A DNA stretch of 64,000 nucleotides, taken from the NCBI GenBank assembly GCA_020161815.1, contig JAIUOP010000001.1:124001-188000 (forward strand), written 5' to 3'. Under the pieces are notes generated by a model. It was not told the origin of the DNA, ran no database searches, and saw only the letters and a list, made by a program, of their open reading frames with translations. The stretch comes from Actinomycetota bacterium (lineage in GTDB: Bacteria > Actinomycetota > Actinomycetes > Actinomycetales > Dermatophilaceae). Positions 25,142-34,580 of the stretch are shown one piece after another. A program made the translations under genes and the position numbers. Each line of letters opens with the position of its first letter. Position 1 is the stretch's first letter.

Positions 25142-25147
<6 letters not shown>
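25108..25147. repeat. ACTCACT/AGTGAGT hairpin cluster at convergent 3' ends
   Basis: ACTCACT-CTC-AGTGAGT (25112-25128) and GAGTCACT-CTC-AGTGACTC (25125-25143) are overlapping hairpins with alternative pairings. The second includes the stop codon of the response regulator gene. Position suggests a bidirectional terminator. Confidence 0.7.
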
Positions 25148-25819
<672 letters not shown>

Positions 25820-25922
25820 GGCGCCCAGCCTGTCAGACAGTGACGCCGCACACAGGTCAGGGCGCTACCGTGCACCCCGATCGTCCCTGAGCGACACCCC
25901 TTGCCAGCCCAGAGAGGCTCCC

Positions 25923-26438
25923 ATGTTCGACACCGTCCTCGGCCTGCCGACCCACATCCTCGTCATCCACGCCGTCGTCGTCCTCGGCCCGATCGCGGCC
26001 CTGGCCGCGATCGCGTATGCCGTCCGGCCCGGTTGGCGTCCCGCCCTCCGCTGGCCGCTCGCCGGGCTCGCCGTCGCCACCGGCATCACCGGGGCGGTCG
26101 CCGGCCAGAGCGGGGAGCAGCTCGAGCACCGCCTCCGGGGCGCGGGCCTGGGCGCCGACCAGATGGCGCTGGTCCACGACCACGCCGAGGCCGGTGACAT
26201 GGCGCAGGCGATCTGCCTGGTCTTCATGGCGGTCGTCCTCGTCGCCGTCCTGTGGTCGCTGAAGCCCAACGCTGGGGGTCCGCTGGCCCTGACCACCGTC
26301 GTGGGTCTCGTCCTGGTCGCGCTGGCCACCATCGGTTCGGTCTCCGTGACCGGCCACTCGGGAGCCAAGGCGGCGTGGGCCGACGTGGTCAGCTCGACGA
26401 CGAGCGGTTCGCCGGGCTCGGGAGAGAGCGACGACTGA
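25923..26438 (+). CDS. DUF2231-type membrane protein
   Basis: A 171-residue protein with four membrane helices (about 10-30, 40-60, 90-112, 120-140). The opening FDTVLGLPTHILVIHAVVVLGP carries the paired histidines typical of DUF2231 membrane proteins, which may bind haem or a metal; that is not proven. ATG 25923 has an AGAGAGG ribosome site. The C-terminal tail is Ser/Gly-rich. A hairpin terminator follows at 26594. Confidence 0.78.
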   Translation: MFDTVLGLPTHILVIHAVVVLGPIAALAAIAYAVRPGWRPALRWPLAGLAVATGITGAVAGQSGEQLEHRLRGAGLGADQMALVHDHAEAGDMAQAICLVFMAVVLVAVLWSLKPNAGGPLALTTVVGLVLVALATIGSVSVTGHSGAKAAWADVVSSTTSGSPGSGESDD

Positions 26439-26456
26439 CTCCTCACCCCTGACATC

Positions 26457-26470
26457 GCTCGACGTCGAGC
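26457..26470. repeat. 14-bp palindrome in the convergent gap
   Basis: GCTCGACGTCGAGC is a perfect palindrome 19 bp after the DUF2231 stop. It may be part of a terminator; nothing else is recognised between it and 26593. Confidence 0.4.
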
Positions 26471-26593
26471 CGGCGGGGGAGGAGTCAACTGGGGGAATCT
26501 CGGGCACGCCCGCACCGGATCGTCGTGCGGATGTCATCCCCTGCTCGCGTGTCGGTCACGCGTGCGTTTGCGCGGCCCGGTTAGCGTCATCGT

Positions 26594-26622
26594 GACCGGG
26601 CCAAGTATGAGTTGGCCCGGTC
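26594..26622. terminator. Terminator hairpin between DUF2231 and acyl-CoA dehydrogenase genes
   Basis: GACCGGGCCAA and its complement form an 11-bp stem around the 7-base loop GTATGAG, between convergent genes. Confidence 0.75.
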
Positions 26623-26667
26623 GAGGCATGTCATCCCCGGCGCCAGCCCGGATCGACCGATCCGGAG

Positions 26668-27837
26668 TCAGCGCAGGACGTGGCGGCTGATCACGAGCCG
26701 CTGGATCTGGTTGGTGCCCTCGAAGATCTGGGTCACCTTCGCCTCCCGGAACATCCGCTCCACCGGGAAGTCCTGGGTGTAGCCAGCGCCGCCGAGCACC
26801 TGCACGGCATCGGTGGTCACCCGCATCGCCGCATCGGTCGCCAGCAGCTTCGCCACCGCGGCCTCCTTGCTGAAGGGGCGCCCGGCGTCCTTGAGCCGCG
26901 CCGCGTGCAGGTAGGCCGCCCGCGCCCCGCCCACCGCCGCCTCCATGTCCGCGATGAGGAAGGCGAGTCCTTGGTTGTCGGCGATGGCGCGGCCGAACTG
27001 TCGGCGCTCCACGGCATACGCACTCGCGACGTCGAGGGCCGACTGGGCGAGACCGGTGGCGGCGGCCGAGATGCCGAGCCGGCCGGCGTCGAGGGCGGCG
27101 AGCGCGATGGACATGCCCTGCCCCTCGGCCCCGATCCGGCGGCCGGCCTCGACCTCGACGTCTTCGTAGCTCACCTCGCGCACGGTGTCGCAGTGCAGGC
27201 CCATCTTCTTCTCCGGGGTGCCGAAGGACAGGCCGGTCGCGTCGCCGGGCACGATGAAGCAGGAGATGCCGCGTCCGCCGTCGTCGGAGGTGCGCGCGAA
27301 GGTCGTGTAGTAGTCGGCGTGGCCGGCGTGGCTGATCCAGGCCTTGCGGCCCCTGATCCGGTATGCCGTGGGCTCGCCCCCGCTGTCGACGCGCGTCGCG
27401 CGGGTGGTCATCGACGCGACATCGGAGCCGGCCTGCTGCTCGGAGAGGGCGTAGGCGCCGAGCTGCTCGCCGGAGAGCATCCCCGGCAGGAGGGCGGCCT
27501 GCTGGGCCTGGGTGCCGAAGGTGGTCACCGGGAAGGCCGTGAGGGAGTGCACCGACACCCCGACGGCCACGCTCATCCAGGCGCTCGCGATCTCCTCGAC
27601 GACCTGGAGGTAGGTCTCGTAGGGCTGCCCGCCGCCGCCGTGCTCCTCGGGGTGGGGCAGGGCGAGCAGTCCGGCCTGCCCAAGGGTGCGGAAGACCTCG
27701 GTCGGGAAGGCCTCGCCCTCGGCGGCGGCGCGCTCCGCCTCGTCGACGCGGGGACGCAGCTCCTTGGCGCAGATCTCGCGGGTGAGCTCGATCAGGTCCG
27801 GTCCCTCGTCATTGGGGAACACGCGCTCGACAGCCAT
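26668..27837 (-). CDS. Acyl-CoA dehydrogenase
   Basis: A 389-residue FAD flavoenzyme that introduces the alpha-beta double bond into acyl-CoA. The N-terminal helical domain is about 1-125, the middle beta domain contains YALSEQQAGSD (flavin/substrate region, about 132-142), and the C-terminal helical domain ends with VTQIFEGTNQIQRLVISRHVL, whose glutamate is the usual catalytic base. The substrate chain length cannot be read with confidence. TACGCT six bases before ATG indicates a leaderless transcript. There is no ETF or other beta-oxidation gene nearby. Confidence 0.92.
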   Translation of the reverse strand: MAVERVFPNDEGPDLIELTREICAKELRPRVDEAERAAAEGEAFPTEVFRTLGQAGLLALPHPEEHGGGGQPYETYLQVVEEIASAWMSVAVGVSVHSLTAFPVTTFGTQAQQAALLPGMLSGEQLGAYALSEQQAGSDVASMTTRATRVDSGGEPTAYRIRGRKAWISHAGHADYYTTFARTSDDGGRGISCFIVPGDATGLSFGTPEKKMGLHCDTVREVSYEDVEVEAGRRIGAEGQGMSIALAALDAGRLGISAAATGLAQSALDVASAYAVERRQFGRAIADNQGLAFLIADMEAAVGGARAAYLHAARLKDAGRPFSKEAAVAKLLATDAAMRVTTDAVQVLGGAGYTQDFPVERMFREAKVTQIFEGTNQIQRLVISRHVLR

Positions 27838-27843
27838 GTCGCC

Positions 27844-27849
27844 AGCGTA
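27844..27849 (-). promoter_or_regulatory. -10 box for leaderless acyl-CoA dehydrogenase gene
   Basis: TACGCT on the minus strand, six bases before ATG 27837. Confidence 0.5.
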
Positions 27850-27874
27850 GCGAGGTAGTAGGACGTCCTAGCAC

Positions 27875-28978
27875 TCACGCGGGGTAGGCGCGGATCTCGG
27901 TCGCCTTCACGCTTGCCCAGACCGGGGAGCCGGGGTGGAGGCGCAAGGTCGTCAGTGACCCGGCGGTGATCTCCGCGACGAGGTCGATGACTCCGGTGCA
28001 CCGGACACGGGCGGTCTGCCCGATGAGCTCGACCGAGGCGACGGTCAGGTCCCAGGTGTTGCGTGGGGAGCCGGCCGGACGCTCGGGATGGAGCGCGACG
28101 GCCGAGGGCGCGAACGCCACCCAGGACGGTCCGCGGTGGTCATGCTCGCCGGCCACGACGGTCAGCCCGTCGACGTCGACGTGGAGCCCGTCGCTCGCGG
28201 TGCCACTGAACAGGTTGAGCCCGGCGACCTGGGCGACATAGCGATTGCGTGGGTGCTCGACGATGTCACGCGGCCCCCCCTCCTGCACGATGCGTCCTTC
28301 CTCGAGGAAGACGAGGCGGTCGGCGAGGGTGAGGGCGTCGAGCGGGTCGTGCGTGACGATCACCGTCACCCCGTCGTATGCCGTGAGCCGGCTCGCGAGG
28401 GCCGCCCTCACCTCGGGCCGGGCGGCCGGGTCGAGGGCCGACAGCGGCTCGTCGAGGAGGAGCAGCCGGGGGTCGGTGGCCAGCGCCCGGGCGAGGGCGA
28501 CGCGCTGGGCCTGGCCGTGGGAGATCTGGCCGGGTCGGCGGCCGGCGAGGTCGGCCACGCCCAGCGCCTCGAGCTCGGCCATTGCGCGACGGGTCGCGTC
28601 GCGGCGGGATGCCCCTCGAGCGCGCGGCCCGTAGGCGACATTGCGCAGGACGGTCAGGTGGGGGAAGAGGAGGTGCTCGGCCGCGAGCAGTCCGACCCGG
28701 CGCACCTCCGGGGCAACCGATACGGATGGCCCAGCCCATGGGTCACCGTCGACGGTGACCTGGCCCAGGTGGCCACCCTGAGGCGATGCCCGCGTCGGCT
28801 CCAGGAGACCGGCGAGGACGTGCAGGACGGTGGTCTTGCCGGCGCCGTTCGGGCCGAGGATCGCGATGACCTGGCCCGCGTCGGCATGCAGGGGCACGTC
28901 GACCGCGAAGCTGCCTCGACGGGCGAGGACGTGCGCATCGAGCACCCGGGTCGCGGAAGGGATCGGGGGTGGGCTCAT
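27875..28978 (-). CDS. modC: Molybdate ABC transporter ATPase ModC
   Basis: A 367-residue ATPase for molybdate import. Walker A GPNGAGKTT (about 42-50), signature ISHGQAQR in place of LSGGQ (about 153), Walker B LLLDEPLSALD and H-loop VTHDP are present. The C-terminal third is a TOBE domain (about 300-365) that binds oxyanion in ModC proteins. The ATG overlaps the modB stop (ATGA), so it is the last gene of a coupled mop-modA-modB-modC operon. The altered signature motif is unusual but keeps the essential Gly-Gln. Confidence 0.9.
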   Translation of the reverse strand: MSPPPIPSATRVLDAHVLARRGSFAVDVPLHADAGQVIAILGPNGAGKTTVLHVLAGLLEPTRASPQGGHLGQVTVDGDPWAGPSVSVAPEVRRVGLLAAEHLLFPHLTVLRNVAYGPRARGASRRDATRRAMAELEALGVADLAGRRPGQISHGQAQRVALARALATDPRLLLLDEPLSALDPAARPEVRAALASRLTAYDGVTVIVTHDPLDALTLADRLVFLEEGRIVQEGGPRDIVEHPRNRYVAQVAGLNLFSGTASDGLHVDVDGLTVVAGEHDHRGPSWVAFAPSAVALHPERPAGSPRNTWDLTVASVELIGQTARVRCTGVIDLVAEITAGSLTTLRLHPGSPVWASVKATEIRAYPA

Positions 28979-29769
28979 CGCAGCCACCGCCCCCGGAGGA
29001 GGCCGAGGATGAGAACGGCCAGAGCGAGCATCGCCACGCTGAGCGCCACGGCAGCGTCCGGATTGCTCTGCAGCGCCACGTAGATCGCCAGAGGGGCCGT
29101 CTGGGTCTCGCCGGCGAAGTTGCCGGCGAAGGTGATCGTGGCACCGAACTCACCGAGCGCCCGGGCTGCCGCGAGCGCTGCCCCGGCCGCGATGCCGGGG
29201 GCTGCGAGCGGCAGCCCGACCGTGAGGAAGGCGCGCAGCGGCCGTGCTCCCAGGGTGCTCGCGACCAGCGCGTACCGACGATCGGTCCCGCGCATCGCGC
29301 CCTCGACGGAGAGGACGTAGAAGGGGAGGGAGACGAACACCTGGGCCAGCACCACGGCATACGGGGTGAAGGGCAGGCGAAGGCCGAAGAGCTCGAACAA
29401 CGGCGCGCCGACCACGCCGTGGCGGCCGTAGGCGAGCAGCAGCGCCACGCCGCCGACGACCGGAGGCAGCACCACGGGCACGGTCACGAGGGCGCGCAGC
29501 CAGTGGGCGGCGCGCCCGTCGGCGCGGCTGAGCAACCACGCGAGCGGTGTGCCGAGGATCATCGAGATGGCCACGGTCGCCGCTGTCGTGACGAGCGAGA
29601 GCCAGATGGCCGGCCGGACGATCGGGTCAGCGAGGTAGCGCGGCCAGTCCGACCACGGTGCCCGGACCAGCAGCCCGACGAGGGGGAGCAGGATCACCGC
29701 CGTGGCGAGCGCCCCGAGCAGCAGCAGGACGAGATTGCCGCGCAGCCGATGGGTGCGGAGACCGATCAT
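28975..29769 (-). CDS. modB: Molybdate ABC transporter permease ModB
   Basis: A 264-residue permease with five to six membrane helices. The EAA-type loop contacting ModC is in STLGARPLRAFLTVGLPLAAPGI (about 170-192). The helix pattern and length match ModB. Its ATG overlaps the modA stop and its stop overlaps the modC start, each by four bases. It forms a homodimer in the membrane. Confidence 0.92.
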   Translation of the reverse strand: MIGLRTHRLRGNLVLLLLGALATAVILLPLVGLLVRAPWSDWPRYLADPIVRPAIWLSLVTTAATVAISMILGTPLAWLLSRADGRAAHWLRALVTVPVVLPPVVGGVALLLAYGRHGVVGAPLFELFGLRLPFTPYAVVLAQVFVSLPFYVLSVEGAMRGTDRRYALVASTLGARPLRAFLTVGLPLAAPGIAAGAALAAARALGEFGATITFAGNFAGETQTAPLAIYVALQSNPDAAVALSVAMLALAVLILGLLRGRWLR

Positions 29770-30611
29770 GGGGACTCGAAACCGGCTGCCTGCAGGGCTT
29801 TTCGGCCCTCGGCACCCTTGAGGTAGGTCGCGAAGGCGGCGGTGGCCGGTGTGCTCGTGAGCTCGACGAGGGGATAGCCGAGGACGGTGTTCTGGGCCGC
29901 CGGGATCTCGATTCCGGTGACCTTGTCCGCCGCCGACCGGACATCGGAGCGGTAGACGATGGCGGCGTCCGCCTCACCCAGGGTGACCTTGGCCAGGGTC
30001 GCCCTGACGTCGATCTCGCGCGAGACGACCGAGGCGTCGACCCCGGCCTTGGTGAGGATGCCGTCCGCTGCGGCGCCGCAGGGCACGGTCGCTGCGCACA
30101 GGACCACCTTGAGGTCGGGGGCCGCGAGCGAGGCGAGGTCACTCACCCGGCCCGGGTTGCCCGGTGGGGTGGCGATCTCGAGCGAGTTGGTGGCGAGGGT
30201 TGCGGTGGGCTTGGCCCTGGCCTCGGCGGGCAGCTGGTCCAGGGCCTTCGTGCCCGCCGAGGCGAAGAGGTCCGCGGGGGCGCCCTGCGCGATCTGCTGG
30301 GCGAGCGTGGTGCTGGAGCCGAAGGAGAGCCTGACCGTGACACCCGGGTGGGCGGCCTCGAAGGTCTTGGCCAGCGCGGTGAAGGACTCGGTGAGCGAGG
30401 CGGCGGCGAGCACCGTCACGGTGCCGCTGAGGTCGGAATGGGCGCTCGACGGCGAGGAGGCGCGCGCCGAAGGGCCCGCACTGTCACGGGCGGCGGTGGT
30501 GGGGGTGGCCCCCGAGCCGCAGGCAGCGAGGGCCAGCACGACGAGGACGAGACCGGCGCGTGCCGAAGCTGCGTGCGCCAGGCCTCCGGCCGCCACGCGG
30601 ATCCTCGTCAC
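29766..30611 (-). CDS. modA: Molybdate-binding lipoprotein ModA
   Basis: A 281-residue substrate-binding protein anchored outside the membrane. The signal peptide ends with the lipobox LALAAC (about residue 30). The periplasmic-binding-protein fold begins GTVTVLAAASLTESF (about 60), with SFGSSTTLAQQI and the oxyanion-site serine/tyrosine regions (AADLFASAGT, AAIVYRSD). GTG 30611 overlaps the upstream regulator's stop (GTGA). An internal Cys pair (VVLCAATVPCG) may form a disulfide. Confidence 0.92.
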   Translation of the reverse strand: MTRIRVAAGGLAHAASARAGLVLVVLALAACGSGATPTTAARDSAGPSARASSPSSAHSDLSGTVTVLAAASLTESFTALAKTFEAAHPGVTVRLSFGSSTTLAQQIAQGAPADLFASAGTKALDQLPAEARAKPTATLATNSLEIATPPGNPGRVSDLASLAAPDLKVVLCAATVPCGAAADGILTKAGVDASVVSREIDVRATLAKVTLGEADAAIVYRSDVRSAADKVTGIEIPAAQNTVLGYPLVELTSTPATAAFATYLKGAEGRKALQAAGFESP

Positions 30612-31003
30612 CGGGGGACTCCGATGACGACATTGGTGGACTTGATCGAGGCCACGGCGACGCTGCCCACCTCGAGGCCGAGGTCGTCGACGGCCTCTCG
30701 TGACATGAGGGAGACGATCCGGAAGGGGCCGCACTGGAGCTCGACCTGGGCCATCACGGTGTCCTTGAGGACCCGCGTGACCAGTCCGCGCATCCGGTTG
30801 CGCGCGCTCTCGTCGGCGACCGGGCCGACCGGGGCCGGGTGGGCCAGCTCCTGGGCGACGGCGGCGACGTCGGCGCCGGTCACGCTCAGGCGCCCGCCGG
30901 CGTCCTTCGTCGCCCTCAGGCGCCCGGCGTCGACCATTCGGCGCACCGTGTCGTCGGAGACGCCGAGCAGCTCGGCCGCGTCGGATATCCGCAACTGCGT
31001 CAT
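30608..31003 (-). CDS. HTH-Mop (TOBE) molybdenum-binding regulator
   Basis: A 131-residue protein joining a MerR/excisionase-type helix-turn-helix (residues 3-45, ISDAAELLGVSDDTVRRMVDAGRL) to a Mop/TOBE domain (about 65-131, RGLVTRVLKDTVMAQVELQ...VASIKSTNVVIG) that binds molybdate. It heads the mod operon and probably represses it when molybdate is plentiful. ATG 31003 is seven bases after a TAGCGT -10 box, so the mRNA is leaderless. A CCGCA-CT-TGCGG palindrome just upstream of the -10 is a candidate operator. Confidence 0.87.
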   Translation of the reverse strand: MTQLRISDAAELLGVSDDTVRRMVDAGRLRATKDAGGRLSVTGADVAAVAQELAHPAPVGPVADESARNRMRGLVTRVLKDTVMAQVELQCGPFRIVSLMSREAVDDLGLEVGSVAVASIKSTNVVIGVPR

Positions 31004-31010
31004 GAAAGGC

Positions 31011-31016
31011 ACGCTA
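31011..31016 (-). promoter_or_regulatory. -10 box of the molybdate operon
   Basis: TAGCGT on the minus strand, seven bases before ATG 31003. Confidence 0.5.
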
Positions 31017-31019
31017 GCA

Positions 31020-31031
31020 CCGCACTTGCGG
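31020..31031. promoter_or_regulatory. Candidate operator of the molybdate operon
   Basis: CCGCACTTGCGG, a 12-bp palindrome (5-base arms), sits between the expected -35 and the -10 box of the mod operon. Confidence 0.35.
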
Positions 31032-31051
31032 ACCAGCGGGGGTTGAGGGAA

Positions 31052-31885
31052 TCAGTCGAGGGGCGTCAGGTCCGGTCGCTTGGCGACGAGCGAGGAGCCC
31101 GAGGAGGTCCCACGCACGCGCCGCTCCACCCAGGGAGCAGCGTGCACGCGCACCCAGTCGGCGTGCTGGCGCAGCGCCTCCGCCCGGGCGGTCGGGTCGG
31201 CCGGCGGCAGCGGGACGTCCCAGTCGGGGTCCGCGGGCGGCAGGCCGAGGGCGACGAGGGCGGCATCGGTGACCCGCCGGTGGCCCTCGGTGTTGAGGTG
31301 GATCCGGTCCTCGCCCCACATCCGCCAGTCCCTGATCGAGGACATCCCCCACAGGTTGAGCACCGAGCACTCGTGGCGCTGCGCGATGGTGAACAGGTTC
31401 GCCGTGTGGATCGCATGGCGCCCGCGCAGGGGCTTGAAGAGGCCGGCGTCTCGGGTGTCGGTGGGCGTGGCCAGCAGGACGTCGGCGCCGGTCGCCCGGA
31501 TCCGGACCACGGCCTCCTCGAGGCGGCTCGCGAGCGAGTCGAGGTCCACGCTCGGTCGGAGCAGGTCGTTGCCGCCGCCGACGATCGAGACCAGGTCGGG
31601 GTCCATCGCCAGGCCACGCTCGAGCTGCGCGCCGACGACATCGTCGAGCTTGCGCCCTCGCACCGCGAGGTTGGCGTACCCGAAGGGGAGGCTGGCGGCC
31701 CTCGCCTGCTCCGCGAGGTGGGCCGCCAAGCGGTCGGCCCACCCGGCATACCGGGTCTCGTCCTGAGGGTCGACGTCCACCATGCCCTCGGTGAAGGAGT
31801 CACCCAGGGCGACGTAGCGCGTCCAGATCGGCTGCCCGGGTCGCTGGACGGCCTGCACGAGGTGGGGTTCGAGGGGATCGCTCAC
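31052..31885 (-). CDS. SGNH/GDSL-family hydrolase
   Basis: A 277-residue esterase/lipase-type enzyme. Block I GDSFTEG (Ser about 29), block II glycine in NLAVRG, block III GGNDLL (about 103) and block V DRIHLN (Asp, His about 193-196) make a complete catalytic set. No signal peptide is seen, so it acts in the cytosol; the natural ester substrate is unknown. Its GTG start overlaps the ung stop (GTGA), suggesting co-transcription with ung. Confidence 0.88.
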   Translation of the reverse strand: MSDPLEPHLVQAVQRPGQPIWTRYVALGDSFTEGMVDVDPQDETRYAGWADRLAAHLAEQARAASLPFGYANLAVRGRKLDDVVGAQLERGLAMDPDLVSIVGGGNDLLRPSVDLDSLASRLEEAVVRIRATGADVLLATPTDTRDAGLFKPLRGRHAIHTANLFTIAQRHECSVLNLWGMSSIRDWRMWGEDRIHLNTEGHRRVTDAALVALGLPPADPDWDVPLPPADPTARAEALRQHADWVRVHAAPWVERRVRGTSSGSSLVAKRPDLTPLD

Positions 31886-32559
31886 GGCAGGCTCCAGTCG
31901 ATCGGGTCCGCGCCCTGGCGGACGAGGAGGTCATTGGCACGGGAGAACGGGCGCGACCCGAAGAAGCCGGAGCGCGCGGACAGGGGGCTGGGGTGGGCGG
32001 ACTCGATCCGCGGCATCCCGCCGAGGTGGGGGGCGAGGCTGCGGGCGTCGCGGCCCCAGAGGATGGCCACGAGCGGGCCGCCGCGCGCCACGAGCGCCGA
32101 GATCGCGCAGGCGGTGACCTCCTCCCACCCCTGGCCCCGGTGGCTGGCCGGCGTGCCCGGGCGCACGGTGAGGACCCGGTTGAGCAGGAGGACCCCGCGA
32201 TCGGCCCACGGGGTGAGGTCGCCGCTCGTGGGGAGCGGCACCCCGAGGTCGGACTGCAGCTCGGCATAGATGTTGGCCAGCGATCGCGGGATCGGACGGA
32301 CGTCAGGGGCCACCGAGAAGGAGAGCCCGACCGCGTGCCCGGGCGTGGGATACGGGTCCTGGCCGACGATGAGGACACGCACCTCCTCCAGCGGGCGCTC
32401 GAAGGCCCGCAGGACGTGCGGCCCGGCCGGCAGGTAGCCACGACCGGCCGCGACCTCCGCCCGCAGGAAGCCGCCCAGGGCTGCGACCGTCTCGGCGACC
32501 GGCTCGAGCGCCCTGGCCCACGACGGGTGCACCAGGTCGGGCAGGGCGGCGGCGGGCAT
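31882..32559 (-). CDS. ung: Uracil-DNA glycosylase, family 1
   Basis: A 225-residue base-excision repair enzyme removing uracil from DNA. Motif GQDPYPTPG (catalytic Asp about 65) and HPSPLSA (about 186-192, catalytic His) are intact, with the uracil-pocket region GLSFSV between. ATG 32559 is preceded by TAGGTT six bases upstream, so the mRNA is probably leaderless. The divergent MFS gene starts only 34 bp away. The gene overlaps the GDSL hydrolase start. Confidence 0.94.
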   Translation of the reverse strand: MPAAALPDLVHPSWARALEPVAETVAALGGFLRAEVAAGRGYLPAGPHVLRAFERPLEEVRVLIVGQDPYPTPGHAVGLSFSVAPDVRPIPRSLANIYAELQSDLGVPLPTSGDLTPWADRGVLLLNRVLTVRPGTPASHRGQGWEEVTACAISALVARGGPLVAILWGRDARSLAPHLGGMPRIESAHPSPLSARSGFFGSRPFSRANDLLVRQGADPIDWSLP

Positions 32560-32565
32560 GGTCCC

Positions 32566-32586
32566 AACCTACGTCGCTCCTACACT
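32566..32586. promoter_or_regulatory. Back-to-back -10 boxes of ung and the MFS gene
   Basis: TAGGTT (minus, 32566-32571) is six bases before the ung ATG; TACACT (plus, 32581-32586) is six bases before the MFS GTG. Each promoter's -35 region must fall on the other gene's start. Confidence 0.55.
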
Positions 32587-32592
32587 TGATTG

Positions 32593-33936
32593 GTGACTCG
32601 ACCGATCCGACGCCAGATCTACGGCATCGGGCGGCGCCGGGCCTGGCTGATCTGGGCCGTGGGCCTGTCGGTCTACACGCTCGCGGTGTTCCACCGCACC
32701 TCCCTCGGCGTGGCCAGCCTGCTCGCGGCCGACCGCTTCCACATCACCGCCGGGCAGCTGTCGATCTTCACGGTGCTCCAGCTGACGGTGTATGCCGCGA
32801 TGCAGGTCCCCGTGGGCGTGCTCCTCGACCGCTTCGGGTCCAAGCGGCTCATGCTCACCGGCCTGGTCCTCATGACCGCGGGTCAGGCGTGGTTCGCCGT
32901 CGCGGGCACCTTCGGGGCGGGGCTGGGCGCTCGCGTCCTGCTCGGCATGGGCGACGCGATGGTCTTCACCAGCCTGCTGCGGCTGGTCGCCCTCTGGTTC
33001 CGGGTGCGGCAGGCCCCGCTCGTGACCCAGGTGACCGGCATGCTCGGCCAGCTCGGCGCCATCGCCGCCGCGACCCCGCTCTCGGTGGCCCTGCGCGAGT
33101 GGGGCTGGACGTCGGCCTACGGTGCCGCAGCGGGCCTGGGCGTGCTCCTGGGCCTCGCGCTGCTCGTCGTCGTCAAGGACTCGCCCTACACCGGCGACTC
33201 GGTCGAGAAGATCAAGATCCGGGCCCTGGGTCGCACCCTCGCCGAGGTCTGGGGCAACCCGGGCACCCGTCTTGGCCTCTGGGTGCACTTCAGCAGCCAG
33301 TTCGGCGCCACCGTCTTCACCATGCTCTGGGGGTACCCCTTCCTCGTCGCGGGTGAGGGGCTGAGCTCACAGGTCGCCGGCCTGCTGCTCATCGTGATGA
33401 CGGTGACCGCCATGGTCGCCGGCCCGGTGATCGGGATGGTGACGGCGCGCGTGCCCTACCGCCGGTCCCAGATCGTGCTCTCGATCGTCGTCGCGATCGT
33501 GGCGGTGTGGGCGGTGGTGCTGCTCTGGCCGGGTCGGGCGCCGCTGTGGCTGCTCGTCCTCCTCGTCGTCGTCGTCGCCATCGGCGGTCCCGGGTCGATG
33601 GTCGGCTTCGACCTGGCCCGCACCTTCCACCCCAGCGAGCGGCTCGGGCGGGCCTCCGGCGTGATCAACGTCGGCGGCTTCGTCGCCTCGCTGCTCACCA
33701 TCGGCCTGATCGGGCTGATCCTCGACCACCGGGCACCGGGCGGGCCCTCGACCTACACCCTCGACGACTTCCGCGTCGCCATGTCGGTGCAGTTCCTCTT
33801 CTGGGGGCTCGGCATCGTCCAGCTCGTCCGCTACCGCCGCCGCGGCCTGGCCCACATCGACGAGCACCCCGGTGCCCTCGAGGCGCTGCGCCGGGGCGAG
33901 ACACTCCTCCCGGGCCTCTCCCGGGACCCGGACTGA
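32593..33936 (+). CDS. Major facilitator superfamily transporter
   Basis: A 447-residue membrane protein with about twelve helices. The A-motif-like loop after helix two, GVLLDRFGSKRLM (about 75-88), and the helix pattern fit the MFS; FHRTSLGVAS in helix one is typical of the anion/hexuronate-like branch. The substrate is unknown. GTG 32593 is chosen over TTG 32590 because TACACT lies exactly six bases upstream. It is transcribed divergently from ung with almost no intergenic space. Confidence 0.88.
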   Translation: MTRPIRRQIYGIGRRRAWLIWAVGLSVYTLAVFHRTSLGVASLLAADRFHITAGQLSIFTVLQLTVYAAMQVPVGVLLDRFGSKRLMLTGLVLMTAGQAWFAVAGTFGAGLGARVLLGMGDAMVFTSLLRLVALWFRVRQAPLVTQVTGMLGQLGAIAAATPLSVALREWGWTSAYGAAAGLGVLLGLALLVVVKDSPYTGDSVEKIKIRALGRTLAEVWGNPGTRLGLWVHFSSQFGATVFTMLWGYPFLVAGEGLSSQVAGLLLIVMTVTAMVAGPVIGMVTARVPYRRSQIVLSIVVAIVAVWAVVLLWPGRAPLWLLVLLVVVVAIGGPGSMVGFDLARTFHPSERLGRASGVINVGGFVASLLTIGLIGLILDHRAPGGPSTYTLDDFRVAMSVQFLFWGLGIVQLVRYRRRGLAHIDEHPGALEALRRGETLLPGLSRDPD

Positions 33937-33941
33937 GCCGT

Positions 33942-33947
33942 CACAAT
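33942..33947 (+). promoter_or_regulatory. Candidate -10 box of the ArsC-like gene
   Basis: CACAAT, six bases before GTG 33954. It is a weaker match than other boxes, and read-through from the MFS gene is possible. Confidence 0.35.
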
Positions 33948-33953
33948 GGGCCG

Positions 33954-34580
33954 GTGAGCACACCCGACCACGTCGACTTCGACGGACTCATCGACGAGCT
34001 GGCCCAGCGGCATGCGGCCGCGTTCACGCGCGAGGACGTCGCCGGCATCGTGGCGGCGGCGCGCGCCGAGATCGAGCCTGGCTCGCACCATCCCGAGTTC
34101 CTCGCCGTCCTCGTGGCCAGGCGGGCCCGTGACCTGCTCGCCGAGCGGGCGCAGCAGGAGGGGCGCGCGGACCACGAGGTGCTCGACCTGCTCTTCGTCT
34201 GCGAGCACAACAGCGCCCGCTCGCAGATGGCCGCGGCCTTCGCCGAGCACCTCGGTGCGCCCTACGTGCGGGCCCGCTCGGCCGGCCCGCGTCCGGCCAG
34301 CGAGGTCAACCCACTCGTGGGCCGCGCCCTGGCCGAGCGGGGCATCGCCTTCGCCGCACCCTTCCCCGCGGCCCTGACCGACGACGCGCTGCACGCCGCC
34401 GACGTCCTCGTCGAGATCGGCACCTCGTTGCCGGCCGCCGCCGGCCGGCGCCAGGTCCGGTGGGACATCGAGGATCCGCACGGTGCGTCCATCGACGGCG
34501 TGCGGCTGGCCCGCGACGCGGTCGAGGCGCACGTGCAGGACCTGCTCACCGACCTCGGCCTCCCGGTCGCGTCGGCGTGA
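33954..34580 (+). CDS. ArsC-like low-molecular-weight phosphatase-fold protein
   Basis: A 208-residue protein. Residues about 8-60 form a three-helix domain (LIDELAQRHAAAFTREDVAGIV) common in front of actinobacterial arsenate reductases. The phosphatase-type domain starts LLFVCEHNSARSQMAAAFAEHL, with the C-x5-R anion loop (Cys about 83), a following DP pair in DIEDPHG (about 166) and the RSAG strand. In organisms with mycothiol such enzymes form an arseno-mycothiol adduct, but tyrosine phosphatase activity is also possible. No ars operon is nearby. The stop overlaps the HAD gene start. Confidence 0.83.
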   Translation: MSTPDHVDFDGLIDELAQRHAAAFTREDVAGIVAAARAEIEPGSHHPEFLAVLVARRARDLLAERAQQEGRADHEVLDLLFVCEHNSARSQMAAAFAEHLGAPYVRARSAGPRPASEVNPLVGRALAERGIAFAAPFPAALTDDALHAADVLVEIGTSLPAAAGRRQVRWDIEDPHGASIDGVRLARDAVEAHVQDLLTDLGLPVASA

